Positions 1 through 10,524 of a stretch of DNA of 64,000 bases are shown here, one piece after another. The notes below the pieces were generated by a model that saw only the letters and a list, made by a program, of their open reading frames with translations, made no database searches and was not told where the DNA came from. Source of the stretch: Larix kaempferi (taxonomy: Eukaryota > Streptophyta > Pinopsida > Pinales > Pinaceae); contig BSBM01000076.1 in the NCBI GenBank assembly GCA_027924585.1, forward strand, positions 2,122,501 through 2,186,500, written 5' to 3'. The position numbers were made by a program, and so were the translations under genes. Numbering within the stretch: position 1 is the stretch's first letter; every line of letters begins with the position of its first letter.

Positions 1-43
1 TAATATGAAAATGCCTATTTAAAAAAGCTATGAAACAAATTTT
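1..43. repeat. Short direct repeat, left copy
   Basis: About 43 bases centred on GCCTATTTAAAAAAGCTA recur in the same orientation at 2301-2343 with a handful of mismatches. The pair brackets the first 2.3 kb. It may be a duplicated piece of a larger repeat that continues left of the window; no element ends are visible. Confidence 0.5.
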
Positions 44-360
44 GAGAAGCCATCCAAATAAAAAATTATGGTAACTTTAAGCACCTGAAAATATGGTCCA
101 AATTCCGTCAAATAAAATCCATAAAACGGAAACCACTCAACTAAACCATAGTACTAGGGTATATCAACCACAATTGCCCCAGAGAATAGCCAAAAAAAAG
201 AGCAAAGACAAAAAATAATGCATCAATAAATAGATAACAGAATTTAATAATCTCAATATACCTGAGTCCCTTAACAGACAAAATACTCGAGCCGAGAGGG
301 CATATGAGCCCCATACAAAAAGGAGAGGATAAAAAATGTTTAGGAGAGAAATATCTCCAG

Positions 361-725
361 CTATTCTTCGGATATTAAGTGGTTATCCTCCCATAGCTCG
401 CTAAAAATGCAACCTTCACGAACCAAGAGATTTTTTTTCAATAATATATCCACTTCCAAATTGAATTCTCTATAAACATGTGTGAAAGAAATTTCCCAAA
501 ATTCATTTATAAGCTTTCTAATACCATCCAACCAATTGAGCTTTTTTCAATAATATATCCACCTCCAAATTGAATTCTCTATAAACATGTGTGAAAAAAT
601 ATCCAAAAATTCATTTATAAGTTCTCCCATACCATCCAACCATGCATATAGGTGAATCACTTTCCATATGTTTATAAAGCATCATTTCAATGATTTGAGA
701 ACACTTTTTTTAATGTAACTTTAGT
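361..725 (-). pseudogene. RNase H-like C-terminal fragment of a non-LTR retrotransposon
   Basis: On the minus strand a reading frame ending at the stop 363-361 gives LNWLDGIRKLINEFW, then HVYREFNLEVDIL, then SELWEDNHLISEE-stop. The H...N...D arrangement is the last part of the RNase H fold found at the end of plant LINE polyproteins, and it parallels HNSLADKL in the LINE next door. The piece is internally duplicated with a 109-bp period (about 431-539 and 540-648). The upstream copy has lost one base, so its frame breaks after NEFLDIFSH. No RT is attached, so this is an isolated relic, not an active gene. The RNase H identity is by motif only. Confidence 0.55.
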
Positions 726-862
726 TTATTGGACTGCAACTTATGTTGTAACGTCGTTTTATAGCATTTAGTAGGATTGGGATTTTGAAAAAATGTGATG
801 AACCTTTCAAAATTATAAGATTAATTGGCTTTGGGATTAAGTTTAATAGTAAATTGTCTTTT

Positions 863-985
863 ACAATAATATATCAAAATTTAAAAAAATATTTAAAAAA
901 AACAAACTAATTATTATTGTTTACAATAATATATCAAAATTAAAAAATATTTAAAAAAGGAAACAAACCAATCATTATCGGTTTC
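863..985. repeat. 60-bp tandem duplication, AT-rich
   Basis: ACAATAATATATCAAAATT starts at 863 and again at 923, giving two copies with a 60-bp period and small indels in the A-runs. It lies in the otherwise featureless AT-rich stretch 726-1354. Confidence 0.6.
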
Positions 986-1354
986 TTATCTCATTGTAAA
1001 TAATTTTAGGTGAGTTGGTCAAATTTGATCACCCTCCTTTGTTCATAAATTATTTGATGTGGTCAAATCAATTTTATTTCAACATTTATTTATGGAGTTC
1101 TCTAAAAATTTAACGATTTGGTACGACGGGGGCTTTTCACCGAATCCGACATTTTTTATTTTGCAAAATATGAATTTAACTGTTTTAATGGCCATTTTGA
1201 TGGCAGAAATGGATTCAACACCGTCAAAAACCCTTAGGGCACCCAAAATTTCATAGTTTGAGAGTTGTAACCAGGATTTTTAAAAAAATCAAAATCATGC
1301 CAAAAAATCAAGTTTTTCTGTTTAAAATCGTAGAACTTTTGAACTATGTGTTTA

Positions 1355-1800
1355 TTTATCACATTTCTTTATTTTTTAATTACAAATATGATATATCATG
1401 GTTGAGATTTTACTTCCATCTCCAAGTGATAGTAGATATTGTAACAATAATGATAATGAATTTGATATTATATTGTCCACTGGACCTAGTGAACACCTAA
1501 ATACAATGGAAAATAAATTATTGAATTTGGTTAAATAAATTATATTTTTAACATTTCTTCATCATATTTCTTTGTTTTTTAATTACAAATATGATATATC
1601 ATGGTTGAAATTTTACTTCTATTTCCAAGTGATAGTGAAGATTGTAACAATAATGATAATGAACTTAATATTATATTGTCAACCAATAATGATGGACCTA
1701 GTGAACACCTAAATGCAATGGAAGAGAATGCTAATAAATTACTAGTAGAAATTGTATCGTCAATGACTTCTTTACTACCCCATGGAGGAGCACATGCTTG
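1355..1800 (+). repeat. 203-bp tandem duplication carrying a short open frame
   Basis: TACAAATATGATATATCATG begins at 1381 and again at 1584, a period of 203 bp. Both copies share an open frame starting near ATGGTTGA. The second copy stays open to 1801 and encodes an acidic, Asn-rich peptide (SEDCNNNDNELN) ending GGAHA. The first is shorter and has lost about 15 bases (the NNDG part). I do not recognise the peptide. It might be an exon fragment of a transposon gene, but no domain supports that. Confidence 0.45.
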
Positions 1801-1801
1801 A

Positions 1802-2675
1802 GGAGGACGCTATGCAATTCATGTTACACCTCTTATTGAGGAGGAAACTAAAACCTTAAAACATGACTCGAAGAAAAGTCAAGTATCCATGAAGAGAAAA
1901 AATGGCTATGAATAAAAGCATATAATTTGTTAATTTAGGTTAACTTTTAATTACTTATACAGTAGTATATGCATGCTTTTCAAACAAATAGAAATTGATA
2001 ATAAGGTATACCTGATATACATTGTCTTATGTCTAAATAAGTATGACAAACACACTCAATTTAACATACATTGTCTTATGTATAAATAAGTACATGACAA
2101 ACACACTCAATTGAACATGCACAAGCCAAAATTGCAAAGCAACTTAGTCCCTTCCTAAGGGATAGATAGATGCATGGTGCATTTTACAAATAACAAGCAT
2201 CTCCCAATATGCATCCCTCTAACTTGTTCCCTTCGTTTCAATCTCCCTAACTTAATATAAGAGCAAAATAGCTAGATAACAATAATCAAAATAACTTATA
2301 TAATCTGAAATTGCCTATTTAAAAAAGCTACAAAACAAATTTGTGTAATCAATAGCCTAGTACGTCGTGCATGTAATTAATATGGTCAAGTAGAAAGTGA
2401 GCATGGAGTAACAAATGGTATGTTTCCTAATTTAATAGACTTTATTATGTTTAATTTATCAAGCTTTTTCAGCATAAAAAAGCAACTAATGATATTCAAT
2501 TAGAATCAAATAGTACATAGATGTTCTAGTCTTTACAAGACTTTTCAGCAAAAGTACATATCGAATCTTATCCTTCTCACAAAAACTGACTTTTCAAAAA
2601 AAAAGGGAAATGTGCACTCTCAAACCTATGGATCCAAAAAATTAGACATCTGATAATTGTTCCTAAATAGTAACA
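1802..2675. other. Non-coding stretch with a 49-bp duplication
   Basis: No coding signal seen. ATTGTCTTATGT plus the following ACAAACACACTCAATT occurs at about 2021 and again at 2070 (49-bp period). The right copy of the 43-base direct repeat lies at 2301-2343. The end of this stretch (2590-2675) probably contains the 3' UTR of the minus-strand LINE, but I could not find its tail or target duplication. Confidence 0.45.
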
Positions 2676-3170
2676 TCATTCAAAAAACCTCACTATTCCC
2701 ATATCACATATATGAGAATCCAGAACTTCTTCCCATACTATGACCCCTTCCTCTCCTTCCAATGCTTGTTTTGACAATTTATCTGCCAAAGAGTTATGTT
2801 GTCCGTAGATGCGCTCAAATGAAATATTGTTGAAGCGTTGTATTTCTGTCTTGATCCTATTGCAAAAATGAAGAAGAGAAAAAAAATTTAAGTTGTATTC
2901 TCCACAAGCCCATTTTATGGTGACCCTTGAATCCCCAAAGGCTTTCAGGTTATCAAGCCCAAATATTTCTTCCGCTTTCAATACACACCAAAGAGCAAGA
3001 AGCTCAGCTTTCTTGTTTTTACCGGTTCCACAATTAAGCCTCAAAGTGAAATAGTGAGCTTGATTAATAAAGCTTGCTCCACCTGCTGCACAAAAACCAT
3101 TTGTGGTCGCCCCGTCAAAGAAAGTAACTGGATAAGTAAATTGAGGATTGGAAGTTCCTACTTTATGAAT
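2676..3170 (-). pseudogene. LINE ORF2, RNase H domain
   Basis: The frame shows the four RNase H landmarks: FFDGATTNG (first Asp), NKKAELLAL (Glu), FGDSRVTIKW (Asp) and HNSLADKL (His/Asp). The domain would remove the RNA strand from the RNA:DNA hybrid during retrotransposition. All four catalytic positions look intact. The longest open part is 3044-2676, which begins with TTG rather than ATG because it is an internal piece of ORF2, not a separate gene. The domain starts around 3165. A frame break separates it from the zinc-binding region upstream. Confidence 0.85.
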
Positions 3171-3211
3171 CTTCAGAGTCTCCTGCTCAGAACAATAGTT
3201 CTTATATAAAT

Positions 3212-3895
3212 TCAGAATCTGGATACTTGTTGAATCTGCAAAATCGGGGCCTTGTTTTCAAACACTGCCATATTTCTGATATGCCAAATTGACCAAGAAA
3301 TAAATACTGGAAAAGTAGAATGAGCTCTACAATTCCTAAACCAATAAAGGGTACATATATCAAAGTTCTCATAACCCCAAATCTGCTCTATCTTCTTATT
3401 GAAACAGCACATGTTCCAAATATTCCTTGTAAATTCACACTCCACAAGAAGATGATTAGTAGAATCAGAATTACTTTTACATAAAGAGCAGAAACTAGGT
3501 CCATGCCAACCCTTCTTCATGAGATTATCCCAAGTTTTTAATTTACCTTGTAATGCAAACCACATGAAACACTTGAATTTCAAAGGAATTCTCCACTGCC
3601 ATAGACGTTTATACCGCCAATGTTGTGGGAAATAACATATGTCCTTTATTATTGTGTTATATGCATATTTTGTCGCCACCATCCATGTGGAAGAATTGTT
3701 GATCCAGATAAAGGTATCCCTCTCATGGGAAAGTCTGCATCCAGTAGAGTTTAAGGATCTAACATAGCAATCCCATTCATAAGTTGGCCATCCAGTGAAA
3801 CTAAGATCTTTTGCGCTCAACCAGTACAAAATATGAACCAGTTTAGCTTTAGTTTTCTTTATTTTATCAAGTGTAAAAAGTTCATTTTCCTGCAA
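3212..3895 (-). pseudogene. LINE ORF2, RT-associated zinc-binding region (zf-RVT)
   Basis: An open frame of 227 codons contains the hallmark of the zf-RVT region of plant LINEs: WRYKRLWQWRIPLKFKCFMW, then KLKTWDNLMKKGW, then CSLCKSNSDSTNHLLVEC (CX2C...H...C), followed by W at the fold end. In the intact polyprotein this links RT to RNase H. A stop at 3896-3898 separates it from the RT block, and the last roughly 20 residues lead into the RNase H after another break. The function is inferred from position; it is not known to be catalytic. Confidence 0.85.
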
Positions 3896-5566
3896 TTAAT
3901 TAAGACTATCCTCAGACAACTTGTAATTTTCCCCTAGCCCCAGAATTGGATCAATACCGACCAATATTTCCTTACCAGTTACAACACGCCAGAAGAGGTC
4001 TTTGGCCATCCAATTATAAATTTTGAGAAAACCTACCCATATAGGAGAAGTGCCCCTAATCCTTTTCTTAGGATTTCTGAGCCAATTGATTATATCCTCC
4101 TTGATATATTTCATTGATAGCACTCTAGACCATATGGTAGTGACAAAAATACCTCTCCAAATAATATTTAGTCTCAGAGCCATACTGTAAGTAGAAATAT
4201 TTTTTATTCCCCAACCGCCACAAATTTCAGGTATAGAAATCTTTTCCCATCTAGCCATGACCATATTATTGCGTTCCATTCCTCCCGTCCAAAGGAAATT
4301 GAAGAAAATATTTCTTAATGAGTTGATGATAAAACAAGGAACTTGAGATAGGGACAACCAGTATACAGGTATCCCTGTTAATACCGCTTTGACAAGAGTG
4401 AGTCTTCCTCCAATATATAATAGTCTATAAGTCCACTGGTTGATTATGTTTTCCACCCTTTTCAAAATCCATGTCCAATCTTTAATCATATAACCATTAG
4501 GATTTAGATAGTAGCCTAAGTATTTGAAACCTTCCTTCAGCCTACAGAAATTATAATGCAACATCCCCTTAATATCATCAAGATTTGAGTCCTCAACTTT
4601 ATGATGATAGAAACTGGATTTAGAGGAGCTTACCAGCATACCTGAGGCATCACATTTTTTTTTAATAATTTCCTTATATTTTTCCCATTCATCAAGTGAG
4701 TCTGACCCTGCTAGTAATAAAGCGTCTACAAATAGAAGATGTGAGAGATATAAATCAACAGAAAATTTAATGCCCTTAATTTTACCTTCAGCTTTTGAAT
4801 TATTTATCAGTCTATTGAATCCTTCAATGATAAGCAAAAATAAAAGTGGGGACAGAGGGCATCCCTATCTTATGCCTGTGGTGCATTTGAAGAAGCCTAA
4901 TGGGGCTCCATTAATCAAAATTTCTATATTTTTGGGGGTCATGCAAGCCATAATCCACTTTAATACTAATGGTGGGATTCCAATCTGAATCAAAATGATT
5001 GTTAGGAAAACCCAGTCGAATCTATCATAAGCTTTCTCCATATCCATCTTTAGCAAGAATGCCTTCTTCTTCCTTTTCTTAATTGTATGAATAATCTCCT
5101 AAGATATACCAATAGCATCAAGGATTTGATGATGCTGGAGGAAGTCGAATTGTCAAGAAGAAATAAATTTTGAAAGAGCAGGATTCAGTCGAGCTGTAAT
5201 AATCTTTGAAATTAACTTGTATGCCAAATTACAAAAGGAAATTGGCCTAAAATCCCCAAAATCTTTAGGCTTGCTGGATTTAGGGATCAAGGATAGAAAG
5301 GTAGAGTTTAAAGCCCCGGAAATAACACCTTTATTTATGGTGAATACCACCATATTTAGAATATCATTACCCATGATGTCAAAAAAGTGTAAGAACATCT
5401 CAACAGTCCAGCCATCAGGCCCAGTACTTTTCTCCTTTGCAAAAAGTTTCAAATTTTCTTCAAACTCCTCCAATGTGACCTCTTTGCCTAGTTCTAAATA
5501 TTCTTGTTCATTGAATAAATTGGGAAATAACCTGGCCAATTTCAGTTGAGCATTAATATCGCGCAT
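3896..5566 (-). pseudogene. LINE ORF2, reverse transcriptase domain (broken)
   Basis: RT blocks appear in order in three frames. STGPDGWTVEMF, LIPKSSKPKDFGDFRPIS and YKLISKIITARL lie in 5566-5153. KMDMEKAYDRFDWVFL (motif A, catalytic Asp) lies in 5056-4865. GCPLSPLLFLLIIEGFN (motif B) and LSHLLFVDALLLAGS (motif C) lie in 4860-3896. Motif C reads FVDA where plant LINEs normally have F(A/V)DD, so the second Asp is lost. Just before motif B, a TAG replaces the expected Gln codon and one base is missing. A further break lies near 5060-5150. This piece would have primed reverse transcription at the nicked target; here it cannot be functional. Confidence 0.9.
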
Positions 5567-5611
5567 ACCCGAATACGAATATATGTTTCCAAAGAAATAT
5601 TTAGTTGATGA

Positions 5612-5863
5612 CTAGAGATTTTCCAGAACGGATATTGAGTTTCTCATCTCATCATTGAAATCCCATATACCATTATTATTTATCCTGTATGAAGCATAAG
5701 AGTGAAAAAAATGTGTATTCTTATCTCCCAACTCAATCCATAGAGCTATACTTTTGAGCCTCCAATCCATCTCCTCTTGCTTCAAAAGATCTTCCTTTTT
5801 CTGCTCTAGAAGTTTTAACTTGGAAAAATCATCAGTTTTCATATTCTGTTCAAAATTTCTCAA
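5612..5863 (-). pseudogene. LINE ORF2, linker between endonuclease and RT
   Basis: An 83-codon open piece contains WIELGDKNTHFFHSYASYR. This is the usual W...GD.NT.FFH motif that precedes the RT fingers in plant LINEs. It ends just before the first RT block and is separated from its neighbours by frame breaks. Confidence 0.8.
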
Positions 5864-6034
5864 ATGTAAACCCTAAATCTGCACCTCCAACTCCAACTCC
5901 TTATACTCCTAAATATCTAATTCATTTTGAGCTTTGATCCATTTGGTGACCACCTCTTTTAGATTCTTAAGCTTGATAACTAAGGAGTCCCTAGGATTCA
6001 ATTCACCATCAAACTCATTGTTAAGCCAAAATTC

Positions 6035-6809
6035 TCAGATAATGGAACAAAAAGCCTCATTCTTTAACCAAGAACAATTGAATTTGAACTGATATTTCAA
6101 AGGATTTTTGTTATCATCAAACTGCAAAAAGACATGCCAATGGTATGAAACTTTAGCATCCCCCACCCATGTTCTATGTTGTTGGAAAGACTGCATAAAG
6201 GGAGCTTTAACCAGGAATTTTTCTAATCTTTTATGCATTCCATCTCCACCAAGTCTTCCATTTGTCCAAGTAGGAGAGAGGACACATGGAAAAACATCGA
6301 CAAGGTCATAAGATTCCAGCAATTCAGAGAAATATACTCCCAAATCATCCATTCTAGCCAAGGGTCCCCATAACTCCGAAGCATACCTTGTAAAATTTAG
6401 ATCACCTGCAATAATTAAGTTGTCTAGACTCAATAAACCAGAAGAATTAAGAGAATCCTAGAAAGAAAACCTCTCCTTATAGGGTCCATAACAGTTCATA
6501 ATAGTCATATTCATATTATGCACCCTACTCCAACCATCCAGTAAAATTCCCCACTTTGTCTTATAAGCTCGAAAACAAAAAGAACGAGGATTCCATCCCA
6601 CTAGAAGACCTCCAAATAACCCAGAATCACTTACCGCCGATAATTCCCAACCAAAAAAAATGCTAGCAATTTTCTGTACAGCTCTAAAATCCTCACATGG
6701 TTTCCTGCAGAAAAATAAGATCCAAGCTAGTAGAGAGAAACAGTTTGGTTAAGGCCCTAACCATGGCAACATTCTCCAAACCCCTAACATTTAAGGATAA
6801 CATAGTCAT
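6035..6809 (-). pseudogene. LINE ORF2 start and apurinic-type endonuclease domain
   Basis: ORF2 appears to begin at ATG 6809-6807: MTMLSLNVRGLENVAMVRAL, then LDLIFLQET. These are the first two endonuclease landmarks (N-terminal Asn and the LQE(T) Glu). After frame breaks, 6433-6035 supplies IIAGDLNFT (the GD.N motif), SPTWTNGR and a degenerate SYHWH where SDH is expected. The enzyme would nick the target DNA. The start is chosen because the frame opens with typical endonuclease sequence and ORF1 ends 170 bp upstream. Several indels lie between 6434 and 6700. Confidence 0.8.
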
Positions 6810-6979
6810 TAATCAAACATCAGTGAGGGATTCAATGCTCTAAGTGCCCGAGTAGAACTAGAATTACAATTTTCCTTATCTGAATCATCAATTCTAATAG
6901 AGATGGGTTTATAACTATGTGCTTCAACCTCCACAGATGATTGCTTCAATTTCTTCTTGTTTTTCTGAATGGTTACATT

Positions 6980-8254
6980 TTAGAAACATAAATTCTGTAT
7001 AGGTTTCCATTTCACATTAGGGTTCGAAGAAGGGTTCTTAGAGAACATAGTCATTGGCGTGAAACAATATTCCGAATAAGTAGGTTTATAGCCACAATCA
7101 ATAAGCACGTCCCGTTCTTCAAAAGTGAAAACCCTAGCTTCATCAACAAGAGGGGAAACCCTACAACCCAATGTGTTTTCATCTATCTCCCCATGTTTCT
7201 CAGAAAATGGTTGCTTCACCGAGTTAATCGGAGAGGGAATATCAAGTGTATGACTGTGTGAATTATCCACAGAAGCCGCTTAAGTCGAACCCCCCAGAGG
7301 AGATGACGCCGCTAAAGGAAGAACCCCCAAATTCAAAGTAATTTCCCCATTAGGAATGCGTTTATCTAGGTTTTTCTCCGTATCTAAGTAAAAATCCAAT
7401 TCTGCTCTAGAAATATCTTTATATGGAGTAGAAGCAGAGGGCGAAAACTTACTCGCAAACAGACGCTGAGGAGTGACTTGTCTGGATCGAGACCTAACAA
7501 AACCGGGAGAAGCCGAATCATCCTCCCAAGATATAATATCTTCCCTCCAAGCTCTCTGATTAACGGGGCATTTTGACTGAATATGACCTGTATTTCGGCA
7601 AATGAAGCATATAAATAGTAATTTGAAATAGTACATCCGATGTTGAAAGGAACGAGAACCCAAAAATACCTCCACTTCCATTGGTAATCCCAATCTCATA
7701 TCAAACGCAACCATCACCCTGGAAATACGTCTATCTACTCCGAACAGAGAATTTCTATCCAATTGGATAAATTTACCTACAGAGTTTTCCAGGACAATAA
7801 GAATGTTTTATGTCCACAGTTCGATGGGGAGGCCAGGAACGAGCATCCAAATGTGTCTACGAACCTGCTTCTCACGCAGCGTATCGAAAGAAATATGCCA
7901 TCTTTTTAAAACTAAGGAACCCTCCTTGAAGAGCCATATTCTATCCAGAATGTCACCTAACCGCTCAAAATCAGGGAAGATAAAGAGGATCCACATGTTC
8001 ATAAGTAAATTGAATCTTGGAGCGATACCTACCAATGGAGTCCAAAATTTATCGACCCACTCTAGTATATCATTCCTGCTTCCTGATGTAAATTCTAATC
8101 TTCCCACCAAAGCCCTACTCGCAAGCATTTCAACCCTGTCAAGATTCATATGGGTGTTAATGATGAACTTATCCAACCCCTCTCTTTCCTTAATAGATTT
8201 TGCGTTTCTCTGGTATCGGCCCTTCACACCATGCAAACGAGGCTTCTGGCCCAA
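6980..8254 (-). pseudogene. LINE ORF1 (DUF4283-like domain plus CCHC zinc knuckle)
   Basis: One continuous frame of about 425 codons is interrupted by two in-frame stops (at 7810-7808 and near 7280). The N-terminal part (RALVGRLEFTSG, then LVLKRWHISFDTL, then WMLVPGLPIELW) resembles the DUF4283 domain of plant LINE ORF1/gag-like proteins. After the first stop the frame resumes with GLPMEVEVFLG and a CX2CX4HX4C knuckle, CFICRNTGHIQSKC. The knuckle and DUF4283 together suggest the RNA-binding chaperone of the element. Because both stops leave the frame unchanged, they look like point mutations. The C-terminal third has no motif I recognise. Confidence 0.8.
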
Positions 8255-9419
8255 ATCCCCCTCCTCATTCTAACTTCTTGCCCCTATGCTCGAACAAACA
8301 GAACCCACATGGTTTTGCAAATGCATAACACCATCCTTTGAATGCTCCAGCGATAAATCAATGGGAAAGGCCATCCCACGTGTTGTCCAAACAATGAAGT
8401 ACCAATGTTGACACCGATGGCAAACCGAAAAAACCCTAGCTCTAACAAAAAAATGTCACTTGTCCAAAGGAGTAACCGGGATACAGAAAAATTTCACCAC
8501 CTCCAAAAAGGAGACCAACTCCTAAAGTAAAAAATCAAAACAAGAAAATCCCCCACCAAAAAAACTATAAAAGGAAATAAATATGAAAACCATACAAGGA
8601 AAACTGAAAACCCTAGGACAGGTGAGATTTAGATTGGCACAGTAAGAAAAAAATTCCCACTTTTTTTATCCTTGGTTGGTACTGGGTTGATTCAGTGAAT
8701 CAACATGACTCCAAGTTTTGTTGAAGCCCATCAACGATCTTCCTGCCAGTATTTCCAGTTGATTCCCATGAAAAACCCTCGCCTCCTTCGAAAATCCATC
8801 TCCCCCCAAACCTCTAAATAAACATTATCTAATATCTTAGTATGGTACTACTTTAAAAATGCCTGGTAATTACACTGCCTTGAGTTATTAAATGGTAAAC
8901 TAGTGATGCTCCATATATTCTCTTTAAGCTTCCAAGGCTCAGATTAAAGGTATGAGTATATAGTAGTGATAAATTTGTAGTACTTAATTATCTTTAATCA
9001 AATTTATTGCCTTTATAATTGTATCATTTATTATAGTTAAGTCCTTGATTTTATAGCCTTAATAGATCAAATATAGAGTTAAATAGTCTCACAATGGAGC
9101 AAGGTTATCAACGCATCAAGGTATTGCTGATGCACACCAAAACGTTCTAGGACATGGATCAAGACTATTGTAACTTCTCTCCGAGCTTAGTTTTGCATGC
9201 ACCACACTATTCTGAATGGAAAATAGCAGTAGTATGAAGATACATGCATTTTAACATTTGTATGATTTGTAAATATAGAATCTAATCGATGGAGATATAG
9301 ATAATGTGCCAGGAAAAAGTGGGAATATATAAAAAAAATCATGTCAAAATGTTTCTTGCATTTCCTATCTGGAATTTAATTATAGGAAAAAAATTGTTTT
9401 GAAGAGCATAAATCCCAAT
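8255..9419. other. LINE 5' leader and unassigned sequence
   Basis: 8255-8830 is probably the 5' untranslated leader of the minus-strand LINE, because nothing separates it from ORF1. No promoter could be picked out. 8831-9419 is AT-rich with no coding signal or repeat that I can see. Confidence 0.3.
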
Positions 9420-9860
9420 CTAAATTTGCATGACTCTTGTTAGTTGAATACCAAACAAAATTTTATTATTTCCAAAAAAGGATTCCCACATAATATATGA
9501 GAAAGGACAAGGAAAAACCAGAAAATACAAATCAAGGAAGTGAGACAAAGTGTTGATTCTTCTTTGTGTAATACGAGACAAAATTTTATTATTTCCAAGA
9601 AAAACAATTTCCCATCGATAACTCTCTGGCATGAGGAGATGGATAATGGCCATGCATCCCACATCATCCCTTGCATTCATATCTGCCAAAAACGTTAGTG
9701 AAACTTGTGCTATGAATTTATGAATTAGCAGTGTACCATTTTCATGTTGCATCCACATGCCAGTTGTCATAAATAACTTTCCAAGTGCTTCCTAGCACCA
9801 GCAACAAAGGGACTGTATTCAAATTCTTTCCAAGTGCTTCCTAGCACCAGACAACGAAAG
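9420..9860. repeat. Two small local duplications
   Basis: ACAAAATTTTATTATTTCCA occurs at about 9452 and again at about 9572. CCAAGTGCTTCCTAGCACCA occurs at 9781 and 9830, a 49-bp period. The minus-strand open frames here repeat GNNKILSRI/GNNKILFGI only because of the first duplication and match no family I know. Confidence 0.5.
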
Positions 9861-10524
9861 GAGCATAACCATTGAATATGTGTGAGATCATTCTTGAGGT
9901 TTCATAATTGACTGACATGCCATGGGATTAGCCTCAAGATCGACTCACCACACCCCTAAGAAAACCGTTTCAATGTGCCTCCCCACCTGAGAGAAAGAGA
10001 TTTGTTTTCCATGTATTAGAAGCTATCCATAGTTTTCTTCCTTTCACATTTGAGGTGAGCCAACATGTTGTTCTTATTTATTGTTCGCTATTAACTCTCT
10101 ATTTTCAATGGGAGTCTTGAGATATGTAGATTTTGTTTGGAAGTCAAAATAATTCTTTTGATTTTGTGTTGTATAAAATGAATGTTTTTCCTTCCTGCAG
10201 CTTGCTTTGCAAATAAAATTTTAGCTTCAAGTGCTCATGAAATCTTATGCCATTAGTAGCAGAACTATGTAAACAGACAAAGATATAGTTGAGATATGGG
10301 AGAGAATGCATAGACCCATTCTTTCATGAGCACATAGAGCCTCCTAAGGAGCTAAAATGTGCATTGGATGAAGTGCTCACCACTAAGTATTACAAGATCA
10401 AAATATGAAGTTGTTTTTCTAAGTTATTTCACTACTATTATCAACTATATATCTCTTTTGTTTGGTACTTTCATTCTTGTCTTGAATATGGTACATGGCA
10501 CATGCATACTGTGGTTTGTGGGTA
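9861..10524. other. No recognisable feature
   Basis: No coding signal, structural RNA or repeat was recognised. The stretch precedes the LTR-like sequence starting near 10525. Confidence 0.3.

Larger units (their letters stand above)
2676..8254 (-). mobile_element. Degenerate plant LINE (non-LTR retrotransposon), about 5.6 kb of coding sequence
   Basis: On the minus strand the order is: DUF4283-like domain plus CCHC knuckle (ORF1), then apurinic-type endonuclease, reverse transcriptase, RT-associated zinc-binding region and RNase H (ORF2). This is the architecture of plant L1-type LINEs with a C-terminal RNase H. Every module is recognisable, but the frames are broken by at least two in-frame stops in ORF1 and several stops and frameshifts in ORF2, so the copy is dead. 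It is close to full length: coding runs from 8254 to 2676, with a probable 5' leader to about 8830. No poly(A) tail or target duplication could be placed. Confidence 0.9.
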
